Position numbers and translations under genes: made by a program. From Filimonas effusa (GTDB lineage: Bacteria > Bacteroidota > Bacteroidia > Chitinophagales > Chitinophagaceae), in the NCBI RefSeq assembly GCF_004118675.1, contig NZ_SDHZ01000001.1, forward strand, positions 496,001-560,000: a stretch of 64,000 nt of DNA, read 5' to 3'. This document shows positions 51,654-60,329 of the stretch, piece by piece. The notes beneath the pieces are model-generated. The model saw only the letters and a list, made by a program, of their open reading frames with translations. It was not told the DNA's origin and ran no database searches. How positions within the stretch are numbered: position 1 is the stretch's first letter; each line of letters begins with the position of its first letter.

Positions 51654-52034
51654 TTATGTGTTTCCAATTCCCACGCTCCTGGCCCAGAATTCCAACTTTT
51701 GCCCTTCATAAAATTCAAGGTAAAAATATCCATTGCCATCTTCTGAAGTCTCAATCAGTTCACCATTAAGTTCAAGCCTCCCTCTATATAGGCTATCAAT
51801 CGTCAGTTGAGTTGTTTCTTCCACATTGAAAAAGTTGATTGCAGTTATGATGACGTCTGTAAACTTTAGCGATATAAGGCTATTGTCGGTGTTGTTGTTT
51901 AGTTGTAATGCCAATGTTTTACCAGTATAAACGATTTGCCCGCAAGTGTAATCGTTATGAAAATCGTAGTAGTGGTTGTTATAATGGTATTGGGCCAGGT
52001 CATTAATGAATTCTATTGAGGTGGCAGCTATCAT
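51654..52034 (-). CDS. Uncharacterised protein, possible immunity-type protein
   Basis: A 126-residue acidic protein I do not recognise. It has no signal peptide or membrane helix. Tyr/His/Asn-rich residues 15-30 precede beta-rich segments (GQIVYTGKTLALQL, ISLKFTDVIITAINFF, GRLELNGELIE, GYFYLEFYEGQKLEFWA). The gene is visibly more AT-rich than dnaK and dapD, suggesting transfer. Small acidic beta proteins like this often serve as immunity proteins, but no toxin gene is beside it, so this stays a guess. ATG at 52034 is the only reasonable start. Confidence 0.7.
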   Translation of the reverse strand: MIAATSIEFINDLAQYHYNNHYYDFHNDYTCGQIVYTGKTLALQLNNNTDNSLISLKFTDVIITAINFFNVEETTQLTIDSLYRGRLELNGELIETSEDGNGYFYLEFYEGQKLEFWARSVGIGNT

Positions 52035-52087
52035 TTTATCGGTGAGTTTATCAAACGTTATCGCTTCTGATTCGGTGTGTGTAATAA

Positions 52088-52124
52088 AAAAGAGAACGTA
52101 TCATAAATGTGTACGTTCTCTTTT
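52088..52124 (-). terminator. Terminator after dapD
   Basis: A perfect 13-bp stem (52088-52100 with 52112-52124) lying just after the dapD stop; on the minus strand the stem ends in a T run. Confidence 0.9.
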
Positions 52125-52143
52125 GATGCCTTATGAAAAGGGA

Positions 52144-52956
52144 CTAGATGCTTACGTTGAAATCTCTTAATGCGTCGTTGAGACTTGTTTTGAGGTCGGT
52201 GCTTGCTTTTCGCTGGCCGATGATGAGGGCGCAGGGCACCTGGTATTCGCCGGCAGGGAATTTTTTAGCATAAGTACCGGGGATCACAACGCTGCGGGCA
52301 GGAACACGGCCTACGCTTTCTACGGGGGTATCGCCGGTAACGTCGATGATCTTGGTAGATTTGGTAAGTACTACGTTGGCGCCGAGTACGGCTTCTTTTT
52401 CAACGATGACACCTTCTACCACGATACAGCGGCTTCCTACGAATACGCCGTCTTCGATGATTACGGGAGATGCCTGTAAAGGTTCGAGAACGCCGCCGAT
52501 ACCTACGCCACCGCTCAGGTGAACGCATTTGCCTATCTGGGCGCAGCTACCTACAGTTGCCCATGTGTCGACCATAGTTCCTTCATCGACAAAAGCGCCG
52601 ATGTTTACATAGCTGGGCATTAATACGGCGTTTTTGCCGATGTAGGCGCCGTAACGTGCCACTGCATGTGGTACCGCCCGTACACCTAAAGAGGCATAGT
52701 TCTTTTTGAGTTTCATTTTGTCGTAAAACTCAAAGGGTTCCAGTGCCCAGGTTTTCATTTGCTGGATGCTGAAATACATAAGGATGGCCTGTTTAATCCA
52801 TTCGTTTACCACCCATCCGTTTTCTGTTGGAGAAGCTACACGAAGACGGCCTTTGTCCAGTTCTTCGATCACTGATTTTACTGCTTCTACGCATTCATTA
52901 TCCTTCAGAAGTTCTCTGTCGGCCCACGCTTTCTCAATCGTTGGTTTTAAATCCAT
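52144..52956 (-). CDS. dapD: 2,3,4,5-tetrahydropyridine-2,6-dicarboxylate N-succinyltransferase
   Basis: Succinyl-CoA-dependent step of lysine and meso-diaminopimelate synthesis. The 270-residue trimeric left-handed beta-helix enzyme shows the family start (LKPTIEKAW) and hexapeptide repeats (AVLMPSYVNIGAFVDEGTM, split; WATVGSCAQIGKCVHLSGG; IIEDGVFVGSRCIVVEGV). The sequence matches proteobacterial-type DapD closely in length and layout. It follows the LytTR regulator by 37 bp on the same strand and may be read from the same transcript. Confidence 0.96.
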   Translation of the reverse strand: MDLKPTIEKAWADRELLKDNECVEAVKSVIEELDKGRLRVASPTENGWVVNEWIKQAILMYFSIQQMKTWALEPFEFYDKMKLKKNYASLGVRAVPHAVARYGAYIGKNAVLMPSYVNIGAFVDEGTMVDTWATVGSCAQIGKCVHLSGGVGIGGVLEPLQASPVIIEDGVFVGSRCIVVEGVIVEKEAVLGANVVLTKSTKIIDVTGDTPVESVGRVPARSVVIPGTYAKKFPAGEYQVPCALIIGQRKASTDLKTSLNDALRDFNVSI

Positions 52957-52993
52957 GACCTTATTTTTTGGTAAAAATACGCAAAAACCGATG

Positions 52994-53737
52994 TTACAAT
53001 CCTAATACGGTTTTTAACTTACCATATCCTCCTTTACTAACGGGCAGGCGCATACCTGACTGGAGGATGACGAGGTGTCCGTCTTTTTCGTAGGGGTCGA
53101 TACGTGTTATCTGCTGTACGTTGATGATATAGGAGCGATGGATTCTGACGAACTGCTGGGATCCGAGCAGTTGTTCGAAGTAGACCATTGTTTTGTTCTT
53201 GAGGAAGGCACCTTCGATGGTATGGATCTTTACGTAATCGTCGGCACCTTCGATATACAGGATATGAGGGATGGGGATGATCTTGATTTTGCTGCCTTCT
53301 TTTACAACCACCCTGTTCTGCTGGCCGGTAGCCTGTGCTATGGATTCGAGGAGGGGTTGTGTTTCCTGCGGGGTTGTTGTTTGCGTTCTGCCGGCGAGCC
53401 ATTTTTGGATAGCCTTGTTGAAGCGGTCCTGGCTGAACGGTTTGAGCAGGTAATCGGTGGCATGCGTTTCAAAAGCTTTGATTGCGTATTCTTCGAATGC
53501 GGTGGTGAAGATGATGGCAGGTGGTGTATCTACCAGTTCCAGCATTTCGAAGCCGTTGATCTTGGGCATTTGTATATCGAGGAAGATGAGATCGGGGTTG
53601 TGCTGGGTGATGGCTTTGATGCCTTCGAAGCCATTGCCGCATTCTTCCACAACGGTGAATTCGGGCCATTGCTGGAGGTATTCTTTCAGGATACTGCGCG
53701 CCAGTGGTTCATCATCTATCAGTAATGTCTTTATCAT
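52994..53737 (-). CDS. LytTR-family response regulator
   Basis: A 247-residue regulator with an N-terminal receiver domain (LLIDDEPLA, phospho-Asp in DLIFLDIQMP, TTAFEEYA, the Lys of LLKPF) and a C-terminal LytTR DNA-binding domain (about 140-247; HILYIEGADDYVKIHT, FVRIHRSYIINV). ATG 53737 is chosen since it begins MIKTLLIDDEP. It overlaps the 3' end of the kinase gene by 26 bp, showing tight coupling. It probably activates envelope genes near or including the LiaF-like operon. Confidence 0.95.
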   Translation of the reverse strand: MIKTLLIDDEPLARSILKEYLQQWPEFTVVEECGNGFEGIKAITQHNPDLIFLDIQMPKINGFEMLELVDTPPAIIFTTAFEEYAIKAFETHATDYLLKPFSQDRFNKAIQKWLAGRTQTTTPQETQPLLESIAQATGQQNRVVVKEGSKIKIIPIPHILYIEGADDYVKIHTIEGAFLKNKTMVYFEQLLGSQQFVRIHRSYIINVQQITRIDPYEKDGHLVILQSGMRLPVSKGGYGKLKTVLGL

Positions 53738-54791
53738 GGAGTTGTGGAATAATAAGCGTGGTGGTGAAAATATCTTCTTCGCTGGTGGTATGTACCAGGT
53801 CGTTTCGTGCAAACAGGAGGAAGAGCCGTCGTGTTACCGATGACAGTCCGAATCCCATGCCTTTGCCGGCGACGGCTGTTTCGGGATCGAATGGGTTGCT
53901 CACTTTCAGTATGAGGTGGTGATCGGTATCCTGTGAGGCTTCAATTTTTATTTCAACGGTTTCGGTGGTATCGTAGAGGCCAAACTTGATGGCGTTTTCT
54001 ACAACCGGTTGCAGGAGCAGTGTTGGTACAAATGACTGTCGTGCTTCATCGCTGCACCTGATGCTTGCCTGCAGGCGGTGGCCGAACCGTACCTTTTCGA
54101 TATCGAGGTAGAGTTGCAGGTCGTCGAGTTCTTCGAGTAATGGCACCCATTGCTGGGCGTCTTTGCGCAGTGTACCGCGGAGGAAATCGGAGAGCTGCTG
54201 GATCATATGTCTTGCCTTTTCGGGTTCGTTGCGGGTAAGTGCGCTGATGGAGTTAAGGCTATTGAAGAGGAAATGCGGTTGCAGTTGCTGGCGCAGGCGG
54301 AAGAGTTCTGCATCGCGGGCGAGCTTTTCGGCGTCGGACTGGCGTCTGCTGGCGATGGACTGTTCTTTCTGGGTGTACCATAGCAATCCAAACATGGCAA
54401 TACATCCTATGAGGAGGCAGTTGAAGGCATAGCGGATGCCTGATGAGTTGCGGACAAAGTTGGAATAAGCTTCGTTGCCGCAGCTTAAAGTTGTGAGCAC
54501 TCCTTTGGTAATAAAGAGACAAACTGCGCCGAGGACCATACTTATCACTAATATATACCAGTATTTTTCTTCTCCGGGCAGGTAGAAGCGCATGTTGGTA
54601 ATGATGAGCCTGCTACAGCAGGCCAGCAGCAGGTTGCTGAGAAGGCTGTCGGTGAGCGTAAGTGCCAGTCCGAATGCCGGTTGGTAGACCACGGCAGTTT
54701 GTATAATAAAGCTGGCGATCCACCAAACCAGGAGGTTACGATAGAATGTTTTATTAGAGAAGCCGTTTTCCTGGATGGCATTTCGTTTCAT
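53712..54791 (-). CDS. LytS-type sensor histidine kinase
   Basis: A 359-residue membrane kinase of the His_kinase (PF06580) group. About four hydrophobic helices (15-150) lead into the dimerisation/phosphoacceptor segment LQPHFLFNSLNSISAL, then YLDIEKVRFG, the ATP-binding N box (LLQPVVENAIKFG) and the G box (GKGMGFGLSSV). No extracytoplasmic sensor domain is present, so membrane or partner-protein sensing is likely, in line with the LiaF-like protein upstream. It overlaps the regulator gene by 26 bp. Confidence 0.95.
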   Translation of the reverse strand: MKRNAIQENGFSNKTFYRNLLVWWIASFIIQTAVVYQPAFGLALTLTDSLLSNLLLACCSRLIITNMRFYLPGEEKYWYILVISMVLGAVCLFITKGVLTTLSCGNEAYSNFVRNSSGIRYAFNCLLIGCIAMFGLLWYTQKEQSIASRRQSDAEKLARDAELFRLRQQLQPHFLFNSLNSISALTRNEPEKARHMIQQLSDFLRGTLRKDAQQWVPLLEELDDLQLYLDIEKVRFGHRLQASIRCSDEARQSFVPTLLLQPVVENAIKFGLYDTTETVEIKIEASQDTDHHLILKVSNPFDPETAVAGKGMGFGLSSVTRRLFLLFARNDLVHTTSEEDIFTTTLIIPQLHDKDITDR

Positions 54792-54817
54792 GTAGCGAAT
54801 TTCTTAAAAAAGCCGGA

Positions 54818-55177
54818 TTATATGGTATTTACAAATTCGCCTGCGTGACGATCGACGAGGTGCGCTGCTTTGAGGTTGGTGATATGGACGTAGTTGTCGG
54901 CGTCACAGTCTTCGACGATGCGGGAATAGAGTTCGGCGCCATCGTTGAGCCTGTCGACCTGGTACAATTCGGAAACGTTGATGAATTTCCATTGTACGAG
55001 GGCTTTTTCCTGGTTGAGGAAATTGTCTTGTTCATTCTGGCCCAGCGACTGTGCTTTATGGAGTGCATGCAGGCTATCTTCTGCTTCTATTAACCGCAGT
55101 TGTTCATCGAATTGGGGTGTATGCTTGCCATCACCACAAATAATACGGTAGACTATTTTGGCCATGTACCAGTTCAT
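54818..55177 (-). CDS. DUF4288 domain-containing protein
   Basis: A 119-residue cytoplasmic protein with the DUF4288 pattern: NWYMAKIVYRIICGDG at the start, FDEQLRLIEAED, and QWKFINVSELYQ. No function is known for the family. It is placed between the LiaF-like and kinase genes (30 bp and 26 bp gaps), so it is presumably part of that operon. A second ATG at 55165 is possible, but the WYxAK motif favours the one at 55177. Confidence 0.85.
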   Translation of the reverse strand: MNWYMAKIVYRIICGDGKHTPQFDEQLRLIEAEDSLHALHKAQSLGQNEQDNFLNQEKALVQWKFINVSELYQVDRLNDGAELYSRIVEDCDADNYVHITNLKAAHLVDRHAGEFVNTI

Positions 55178-55207
55178 AGAATTGATTTTATGATGAGAGG
55201 ATGATTG

Positions 55208-56002
55208 CTAATAGCTTTGGATGTCGATACCGCCGAATACGGAGGTACCTTTGAGGACAAGTACTTTATTGAGATCGGCGACGGTGCCTTGCAGGGGGCG
55301 TTTGTCTTCTACGCCGCCGAAAACGGCTGCTATTTCCGATTTCAGGTCCCAGTGGGGCGGTATGATGAGTTTAGTGCCGCCAAACAGCTGGGTGACTTCG
55401 AGGACCACGGTGCCTTGTATATCGGCCTGAGACAGGTTGATTTCGGCACCTCCCATGATGCAGGTCACTTCGCCGCCGGTGAAGTTTTTAGAAACTACTT
55501 TTTTTTTGACGGCGCCGAAAACGCTTACGGAGTCGATGGAGTCGCCGGGCGTTTCTTCCTGTGTTATATTGGAGCAGTCGTGCCTGAACTGTTGCTGCCA
55601 TTCCTGGCGTTGGCGGAGGAACTGCCTGAGTTTGCGGTTTTTATGTGCATGTCTGGGGCGGAGGAGGAAGAACAGGCCGAGGACCATGATGATGATGGGG
55701 GCGGTATACTGGTCGATGTTGGCGCCGGGGAACCAGTTGTCTATGGACAGGAAGATACCCAGGCCAAAGGGGATGATCCAGGCGGGTTGGCGGAAGCGGC
55801 TTTTCAAGCCTGCTATCAGGCCAATCACGATCAGGATGGTTTGGAAGGTGAACAGCCAGTGTGGCAGTGGCGCTCCCATTTTATAGGCAAACAGCAGTCC
55901 GCCTGCTATGATGAGGAAGATACCTGTAAAGGCCCTGTCTTTGCCGGAGCTGCGGTGTCTGCGTTTCAGGAATTGTTCGTCGTTATATTCGTTGTTTGTC
56001 AT
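55208..56002 (-). CDS. LiaF-like membrane protein (LiaI/LiaF transmembrane region and C-terminal DUF2154-type domain)
   Basis: A 264-residue protein with about four closely spaced transmembrane helices (24-120) and a soluble beta-helix-like C-terminal domain (about 155-264: SVFGAVKKKVVS, CIMGGAEINLSQADI, VTQLFGGTKLII, AVFGGVEDKR, GTSVFGGIDI). LiaF in Firmicutes inhibits the LiaS kinase and responds to cell-wall antibiotics. Here it heads an operon with a LytS/LytTR pair instead of LiaS/LiaR, so an analogous inhibitor role is inferred. A TAGATTTG box (56022-56029) precedes it. Confidence 0.88.
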   Translation of the reverse strand: MTNNEYNDEQFLKRRHRSSGKDRAFTGIFLIIAGGLLFAYKMGAPLPHWLFTFQTILIVIGLIAGLKSRFRQPAWIIPFGLGIFLSIDNWFPGANIDQYTAPIIIMVLGLFFLLRPRHAHKNRKLRQFLRQRQEWQQQFRHDCSNITQEETPGDSIDSVSVFGAVKKKVVSKNFTGGEVTCIMGGAEINLSQADIQGTVVLEVTQLFGGTKLIIPPHWDLKSEIAAVFGGVEDKRPLQGTVADLNKVLVLKGTSVFGGIDIQSY

Positions 56003-56021
56003 CTTATTTATATTGATAGCA

Positions 56022-56029
56022 CAAATCTA
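56022..56029 (-). promoter_or_regulatory. Candidate -7 element for the LiaF-like operon
   Basis: Reads TAGATTTG on the minus strand (TAnnTTTG), 19 nt before the ATG at 56002. No clear -33 TTG at the right distance. Confidence 0.4.
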
Positions 56030-56123
56030 AAGCGTGGTTTTTGTGTGGGGAACAGCTTTTAGGCTTGTTGGGGGCAGGTGCCGGTCAACGGCGGGAAAAT
56101 GCCGGTGAAAAAAAGCATCGGCT

Positions 56124-56131
56124 TATATTTG
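56124..56131 (+). promoter_or_regulatory. Candidate -7 element for the glycosyltransferase gene
   Basis: TATATTTG ends 4 nt before the ATG at 56136. If used, transcription would begin at the start codon, giving a leaderless mRNA. Confidence 0.45.
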
Positions 56132-56135
56132 GCGC

Positions 56136-57284
56136 ATGAAGATAGCTTTTGAGGCCAAGCGTGCCTATACGAATGGAACAGGTTTGGGTCATTACAGCCG
56201 TACCCTGCTGAGTTCGCTGGCAGTTAATTTTCCTGAGCATTCTTATTACCTGTGCACGCCGAGGCTTACCGATCGCTATAATGCTGCGGCATTCAGCAAT
56301 ATGCAGGTAGTGACGCCGCAGCGCTTTCCTTCGCGTTTATTTACATCGGCCTGGCGCAGCAGCTGGGTGAAGAAGGATCTGAAGCGGCTGGGTATTGATC
56401 TGTACCATGGGTTAAGCCATGAGATACCGATGGGGATACAGCATACGGGAATTAAAACGGTGGTAACGATACATGACCTGATATTTGAGCGTTATCCCGG
56501 CCAGTTCAATGCTATCGATGTAAAGATCTACCGTAAGAAATTCAGTTATGCCTGTGCGCATGCCGACAGGGTTATAGCGATCAGCCAGCAGACCAAGGAT
56601 GATATTATGCATTACTATGGTACACCTGCTGAGAAGATAGATGTTTGTTACCAGAGTTGTAACCCGATGTTTGCGGGGCGGGTGAGCGAGGAGGAGAGGC
56701 GGGTGATCCGTGAGCGGTATCAATTACCGGAGCGGTATTATTTATATGTAGGGTCGGTGATAGAACGTAAGAACCTGCTGACCATTTGCAAGGCTGTAAA
56801 GGCGTTGCAAAACGATATACCGCTGGTGGTGATAGGAGACGGGGATGGTTATAAAAAGCAGGTGTTGCAGTATATAGCGGAAAACGGGCTGGGGGATAAG
56901 ATCTTATTCTTATCGGACCGGGCGGAGACCAAGGGGCTGGCGTCGTTCCGTTCGGCGGAGGATTTCCCTGCTATTTACCAGCAGGCGATCTGTATGATCT
57001 ATCCTTCGATCTTCGAGGGGTTTGGGATACCGGTGCTGGAGGCGTTGTTCAGCCAGATACCTGTTATTACTTCGAACCTATCGTGTTTACCGGAGGCTGG
57101 CGGGCCTGGCGCCTGGTATATCGATCCTTATGATGTGGGGCAGTTGGCGGAGGGGATGCGGTGTTTTGCTACGGATGCTGTTTTATGCCGAGAGCGTGCT
57201 GCGCAGGGAGTGGCGTATGCACAAAACTTTACTGCCGATAAATGCGCGGCGGCTGTAATGCAGGTGTATCTTCGTACTGTATGA
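56136..57284 (+). CDS. Family 4 (GT-B) glycosyltransferase
   Basis: Cytoplasmic retaining glycosyltransferase of 382 residues. The N-terminal Rossmann domain starts MKIAFEAKRAYTNGTGLGHY, a start typical of mannosyltransferase-like GT4 enzymes; the C-terminal domain has YLYVGSVIERKNL and the donor motif E-x7-E in FEGFGIPVLEAL. The donor is probably a nucleotide sugar; acceptor unknown. Its stop overlaps the next start (ATGA), so it is translationally coupled to the Sua5-like gene. No other glycan genes are adjacent. Confidence 0.92.
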   Translation: MKIAFEAKRAYTNGTGLGHYSRTLLSSLAVNFPEHSYYLCTPRLTDRYNAAAFSNMQVVTPQRFPSRLFTSAWRSSWVKKDLKRLGIDLYHGLSHEIPMGIQHTGIKTVVTIHDLIFERYPGQFNAIDVKIYRKKFSYACAHADRVIAISQQTKDDIMHYYGTPAEKIDVCYQSCNPMFAGRVSEEERRVIRERYQLPERYYLYVGSVIERKNLLTICKAVKALQNDIPLVVIGDGDGYKKQVLQYIAENGLGDKILFLSDRAETKGLASFRSAEDFPAIYQQAICMIYPSIFEGFGIPVLEALFSQIPVITSNLSCLPEAGGPGAWYIDPYDVGQLAEGMRCFATDAVLCRERAAQGVAYAQNFTADKCAAAVMQVYLRTV

Positions 57285-57856
57285 TAACCAATGATTTTTC
57301 TGAAGATGTCGAAAATTGCCTGTCTGTATTAGAGACCGGCGGATTGATATTATATCCTACCGATACTGTGTGGGGGATAGGTTGTGATGCCACCAATGCG
57401 GAAGCTGTTGACAAGGTGATCAACTTAAAGCAGCGTCCTGATTCCAAGAGCTTTGTGGTACTTGTTGCTTCTGAGAAGGAGGTGTTGCAGCATGTAGCGG
57501 CGCCGGATCTGGCTGTCTTCGATTATCTAAAGCATGTGGCCAAGCCTACTACCGTTATATATGAAAATGCGTTGGGGCTGGCGCCCAATGTTACTGCGGC
57601 AGACGGATCTGTAGCCATACGGATCTGCGGTGATGCATTCTGCCGTCATCTTATCAAGCGGTTTGGCAAGCCGTTACTGAGTACATCGGCCAATTTAAGC
57701 GGGATGCCGTCGGCGGCTATTTTTGCCCAGGTTGATCCGGCTATAAAAAGCGGTGTAGACTATATTGTACAATACCGGCAGTACGATGTAGTGCCTGCGC
57801 AGCCTTCTGCGATCGTGATGTGGAAAAACGGGAGCCTTCGTATTCTCCGACCTTAA
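57281..57856 (+). CDS. tsaC: L-threonylcarbamoyladenylate synthase (Sua5/YrdC family)
   Basis: Makes threonylcarbamoyl-AMP from Thr, bicarbonate and ATP for the t6A modification of ANN-decoding tRNAs. The 191-residue single YrdC domain carries GGLILYPTDTVWGIGCDA, the KQRPDSKSFVVL loop with the conserved Lys/Arg, and PLLSTSANLSG. No C-terminal Sua5 extension, so it is of TsaC type. It starts within the last bases of the glycosyltransferase gene (ATGA). Confidence 0.95.
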   Translation: MITNDFSEDVENCLSVLETGGLILYPTDTVWGIGCDATNAEAVDKVINLKQRPDSKSFVVLVASEKEVLQHVAAPDLAVFDYLKHVAKPTTVIYENALGLAPNVTAADGSVAIRICGDAFCRHLIKRFGKPLLSTSANLSGMPSAAIFAQVDPAIKSGVDYIVQYRQYDVVPAQPSAIVMWKNGSLRILRP

Positions 57857-57988
57857 AATTTTCCTTTTTTCATGAAATGTTAAGGTGAAATGCTTGCGGA
57901 GGAACGCTATTGGTAGTAATTTCAGAGAAGCCTTATGAAATATAAACCCTGTCGTTTCCCGTTTTTGTGAACATCAAACAGAGTGATC

Positions 57989-58207
57989 ATGACGAAGGTA
58001 ATTTTAGAAGTACCCGCAGAAAAAATGCGTTCCTTTATCCAGCTGGTATTGAGTCTGGGTATCGAAAAACATGCGATTAGTTCGCATGCCCGCAACAGCG
58101 ACGGCGAAGCCCGCCTGTTAATTAAGCGTCGTCCTTTCCGGAAGCGTTTTCCCTCCTTTTTATTATTTGACTGGGAGTTTTTCAGTAATGAGCTGGAATA
58201 TGAGTAG
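57989..58207 (+). CDS. Small uncharacterised protein
   Basis: A 72-residue basic protein beginning [16 protein letters not shown], then LVLSLGIEK, a pattern seen in small Bacteroidota proteins that start with a K-V-x-L-x-(I/V)-P strand and may belong with toxin-antitoxin or addiction-like small proteins; this link is weak. The end is rich in Phe and basic residues. It has its own ATG (an upstream GTG at 57983 is possible). It lies 53 bp before cca and could be co-transcribed. Confidence 0.55.
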   Translation: MTKVILEVPAEKMRSFIQLVLSLGIEKHAISSHARNSDGEARLLIKRRPFRKRFPSFLLFDWEFFSNELEYE

Positions 58208-58260
58208 TAATAATTCGTTGTTGGGCGAAAAATTACGGCAAGGCAATTATCTTTACGGCA

Positions 58261-59676
58261 ATGGAGATTCATTGTTCAGATAGAGAAGAGGTCATTTTCA
58301 AACATATTGCGGCCGCTGCGGCAGAACTAGGTGTACCTGTTTATTTAATCGGAGGATTTGTAAGAGATAAGATCATTGGCAGACCGACCAAAGACGCTGA
58401 TATTGTGTGTCTTGGTGATGGCATAGCGCTGGCGCATGCGGTAGCGGCGCGTTTCAGTCCGCGGCCTGCGGTTGCTTATTTCAAGAATTTTGGAACTGCG
58501 CAGATCAAGCTACCTGATATAGAGATCGAGTTTGTTGGTGCGCGCAAGGAGAGTTACCGTGCTGACAGCCGCAAGCCTGAGGTGGAAGCGGGCAGTTTGA
58601 AAGATGACCAGGACAGGCGTGATTTTACCATCAATGCATTGGCTATCAGTTTAAACAGAGATGATTACGGACAGTTGCTCGACCCTTTCAACGGGCAGCT
58701 GGATATTCAGTATAAACTTATACAAACGCCGCTGGAGCCGGCGCGTACTTTCAGTGATGATCCTTTGCGGATGATGCGTGCGATCCGTTTTGCCACGCAG
58801 CTGGATTTTACGATTGACCAGAAGACCTTCCAGGCCATCCGGGAAAATGCGGGGCGGATCAAGATCGTTTCGCAGGAGCGGATCACCGACGAGCTTAACA
58901 AGATCATGTTAAGCAGGAAGCCGTCGACGGGCTGGGACCTGCTTTCGAAGAGCGGGTTGCTGGCGATCATTTTTCCCCAGATGATGGATTTGCATGGTGC
59001 GGAGTATATTGACGGCATCGGGCATAAAGATAATTTTTATCATACGTTGCAGGTGCTGGATAATATTGCGGTGCATACTGAGGATCTGTGGCTGCGGTGG
59101 GCGGCGTTACTGCATGATATAGGCAAACCTCCCACCAAGCGGTTTGAGGAGGGGCATGGCTGGACCTTTCATGGTCATGAGGTGGTTGGCGGCCGCATGG
59201 TGCCCAAGATCTTCAACCGTTTGAAGCTGCCTTTGAATGACAGGATGAAGCTGGTGCAGAAGCTGGTGGAGCTTCATTTGCGGCCCATCAGTTTAACGAA
59301 GGAGAATATTACCGACAGTGCTATCCGCCGGTTATTATTTGATGCTGGCGAGGACATAGAGGCACTGATGATGTTATGTGAAGCTGATATTACGAGTAAG
59401 AACAAGGCGAAGGTGCGGCGTTACCTGCAGAATTTTGAGCTGGTGCGTGAGCGGCTGGAGGAGGTGGAGGAGAAGGACCGGATCCGCAACTGGCAGCCGC
59501 CTATCAGCGGAGAGATGATCATGGAGACGTTTGGGCTGAAGCCGGGCAGGAATGTGGGCATTATCAAGGATGCGATACGGGAAGCGATACTGGACGGGGT
59601 CATTCCGAATGGTTATGAGGCTGCGCGGGAGTTCATGCTTCAGAAAGCGGCGGAATTAAATCTTCGTCCCGTGTAG
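58261..59676 (+). CDS. cca: CCA tRNA nucleotidyltransferase with HD domain
   Basis: Class II nucleotidyltransferase of 471 residues that adds CCA to tRNA 3' ends, or one of the poly(A)-polymerase-like group. The catalytic head shows [22 protein letters not shown] with the two metal Asp. The [12 protein letters not shown] motif, the [15 protein letters not shown] arm and the ERITDEL motif follow. The C-terminal part carries an HD phosphohydrolase domain (LLHDIGKP, H...HD). The usual single start at 58261 is used. A TATCTTTA box 4 nt upstream is one base off the -7 consensus. Confidence 0.96.
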   Translation: MEIHCSDREEVIFKHIAAAAAELGVPVYLIGGFVRDKIIGRPTKDADIVCLGDGIALAHAVAARFSPRPAVAYFKNFGTAQIKLPDIEIEFVGARKESYRADSRKPEVEAGSLKDDQDRRDFTINALAISLNRDDYGQLLDPFNGQLDIQYKLIQTPLEPARTFSDDPLRMMRAIRFATQLDFTIDQKTFQAIRENAGRIKIVSQERITDELNKIMLSRKPSTGWDLLSKSGLLAIIFPQMMDLHGAEYIDGIGHKDNFYHTLQVLDNIAVHTEDLWLRWAALLHDIGKPPTKRFEEGHGWTFHGHEVVGGRMVPKIFNRLKLPLNDRMKLVQKLVELHLRPISLTKENITDSAIRRLLFDAGEDIEALMMLCEADITSKNKAKVRRYLQNFELVRERLEEVEEKDRIRNWQPPISGEMIMETFGLKPGRNVGIIKDAIREAILDGVIPNGYEAAREFMLQKAAELNLRPV

Positions 59677-59756
59677 GTTTGGGACATATATTTGTGTTTC
59701 ATCTTTGAAGGTTAAGATTTTCCTTTATTTTAGCGCAATTAATTGTACAGAAACTA

Positions 59757-60329
59757 ATGGCCGTATTAAAGTTCAGAGTGTATTTTGAAGAGGACGACGC
59801 GATCTACAGGGATATTGTTATAAAACATACCCAGTTTTTTTCCGATCTCCATCAGGCTATCCTGAAATCTTACGAGTTCGACAATAAACATGCTGCTACC
59901 TTTTACCGCAGCAACGATCATTGGGTAAGGGGTCGTGAGATAAGTGTGGAGCCGTATGACAAGGACTATAAAGTACCTCCCTTGCTGATGGCTGAAACTA
60001 CTATTGGCAGTGAGATCCGTGATCCTAACCAGAAGTTTGTTTATACTTACGATTTTTTCAATAAGAACTGGGTGTTCCTGGTTGAGCTTATCAATGTAAG
60101 CAAGGAAGCCAGTTCGAAGATCACCTACCCGGCGGTAAGCCGTTCGGAAGGCATTGGTCCGCAGCAATATGGCACCCGCAGTTTACTGGGCAACAAGTTT
60201 GTTGAAGTAGAGGAGAAATATGACCTGGGCAAAGGTTCGGAAGGGTATGGTGAAGAGGGGGAAGATGGTGACGACGACGCTGATACCACTGATGATGGCA
60301 GCAGCGCCGACGACGACACACTGCTTTAA
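59757..60329 (+). CDS. pRiA4b ORF-3-like (IS1096 TnpR passenger-type) protein
   Basis: A 190-residue protein with the PRiA4_ORF3 domain (about 1-125; LKFRVYFEEDDAIYRDIVI, HQAILKSYEFDN, YTYDFFNKNWVFLVEL). The C-terminal 35 residues are an acidic Asp/Gly/Thr tail. The domain is widespread and its function is not known; the transposon-derived name is historical. There is no insertion sequence nearby. Its stop codon overlaps the stop of msrA on the opposite strand. Confidence 0.88.
   Translation: MAVLKFRVYFEEDDAIYRDIVIKHTQFFSDLHQAILKSYEFDNKHAATFYRSNDHWVRGREISVEPYDKDYKVPPLLMAETTIGSEIRDPNQKFVYTYDFFNKNWVFLVELINVSKEASSKITYPAVSRSEGIGPQQYGTRSLLGNKFVEVEEKYDLGKGSEGYGEEGEDGDDDADTTDDGSSADDDTLL

Noticed and set aside
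59757-60329. Transposon resolvase because of the IS1096 TnpR passenger name
   Set aside because: The domain is the pRiA4b ORF-3 type, not a serine resolvase; no inverted repeats or transposase are near.
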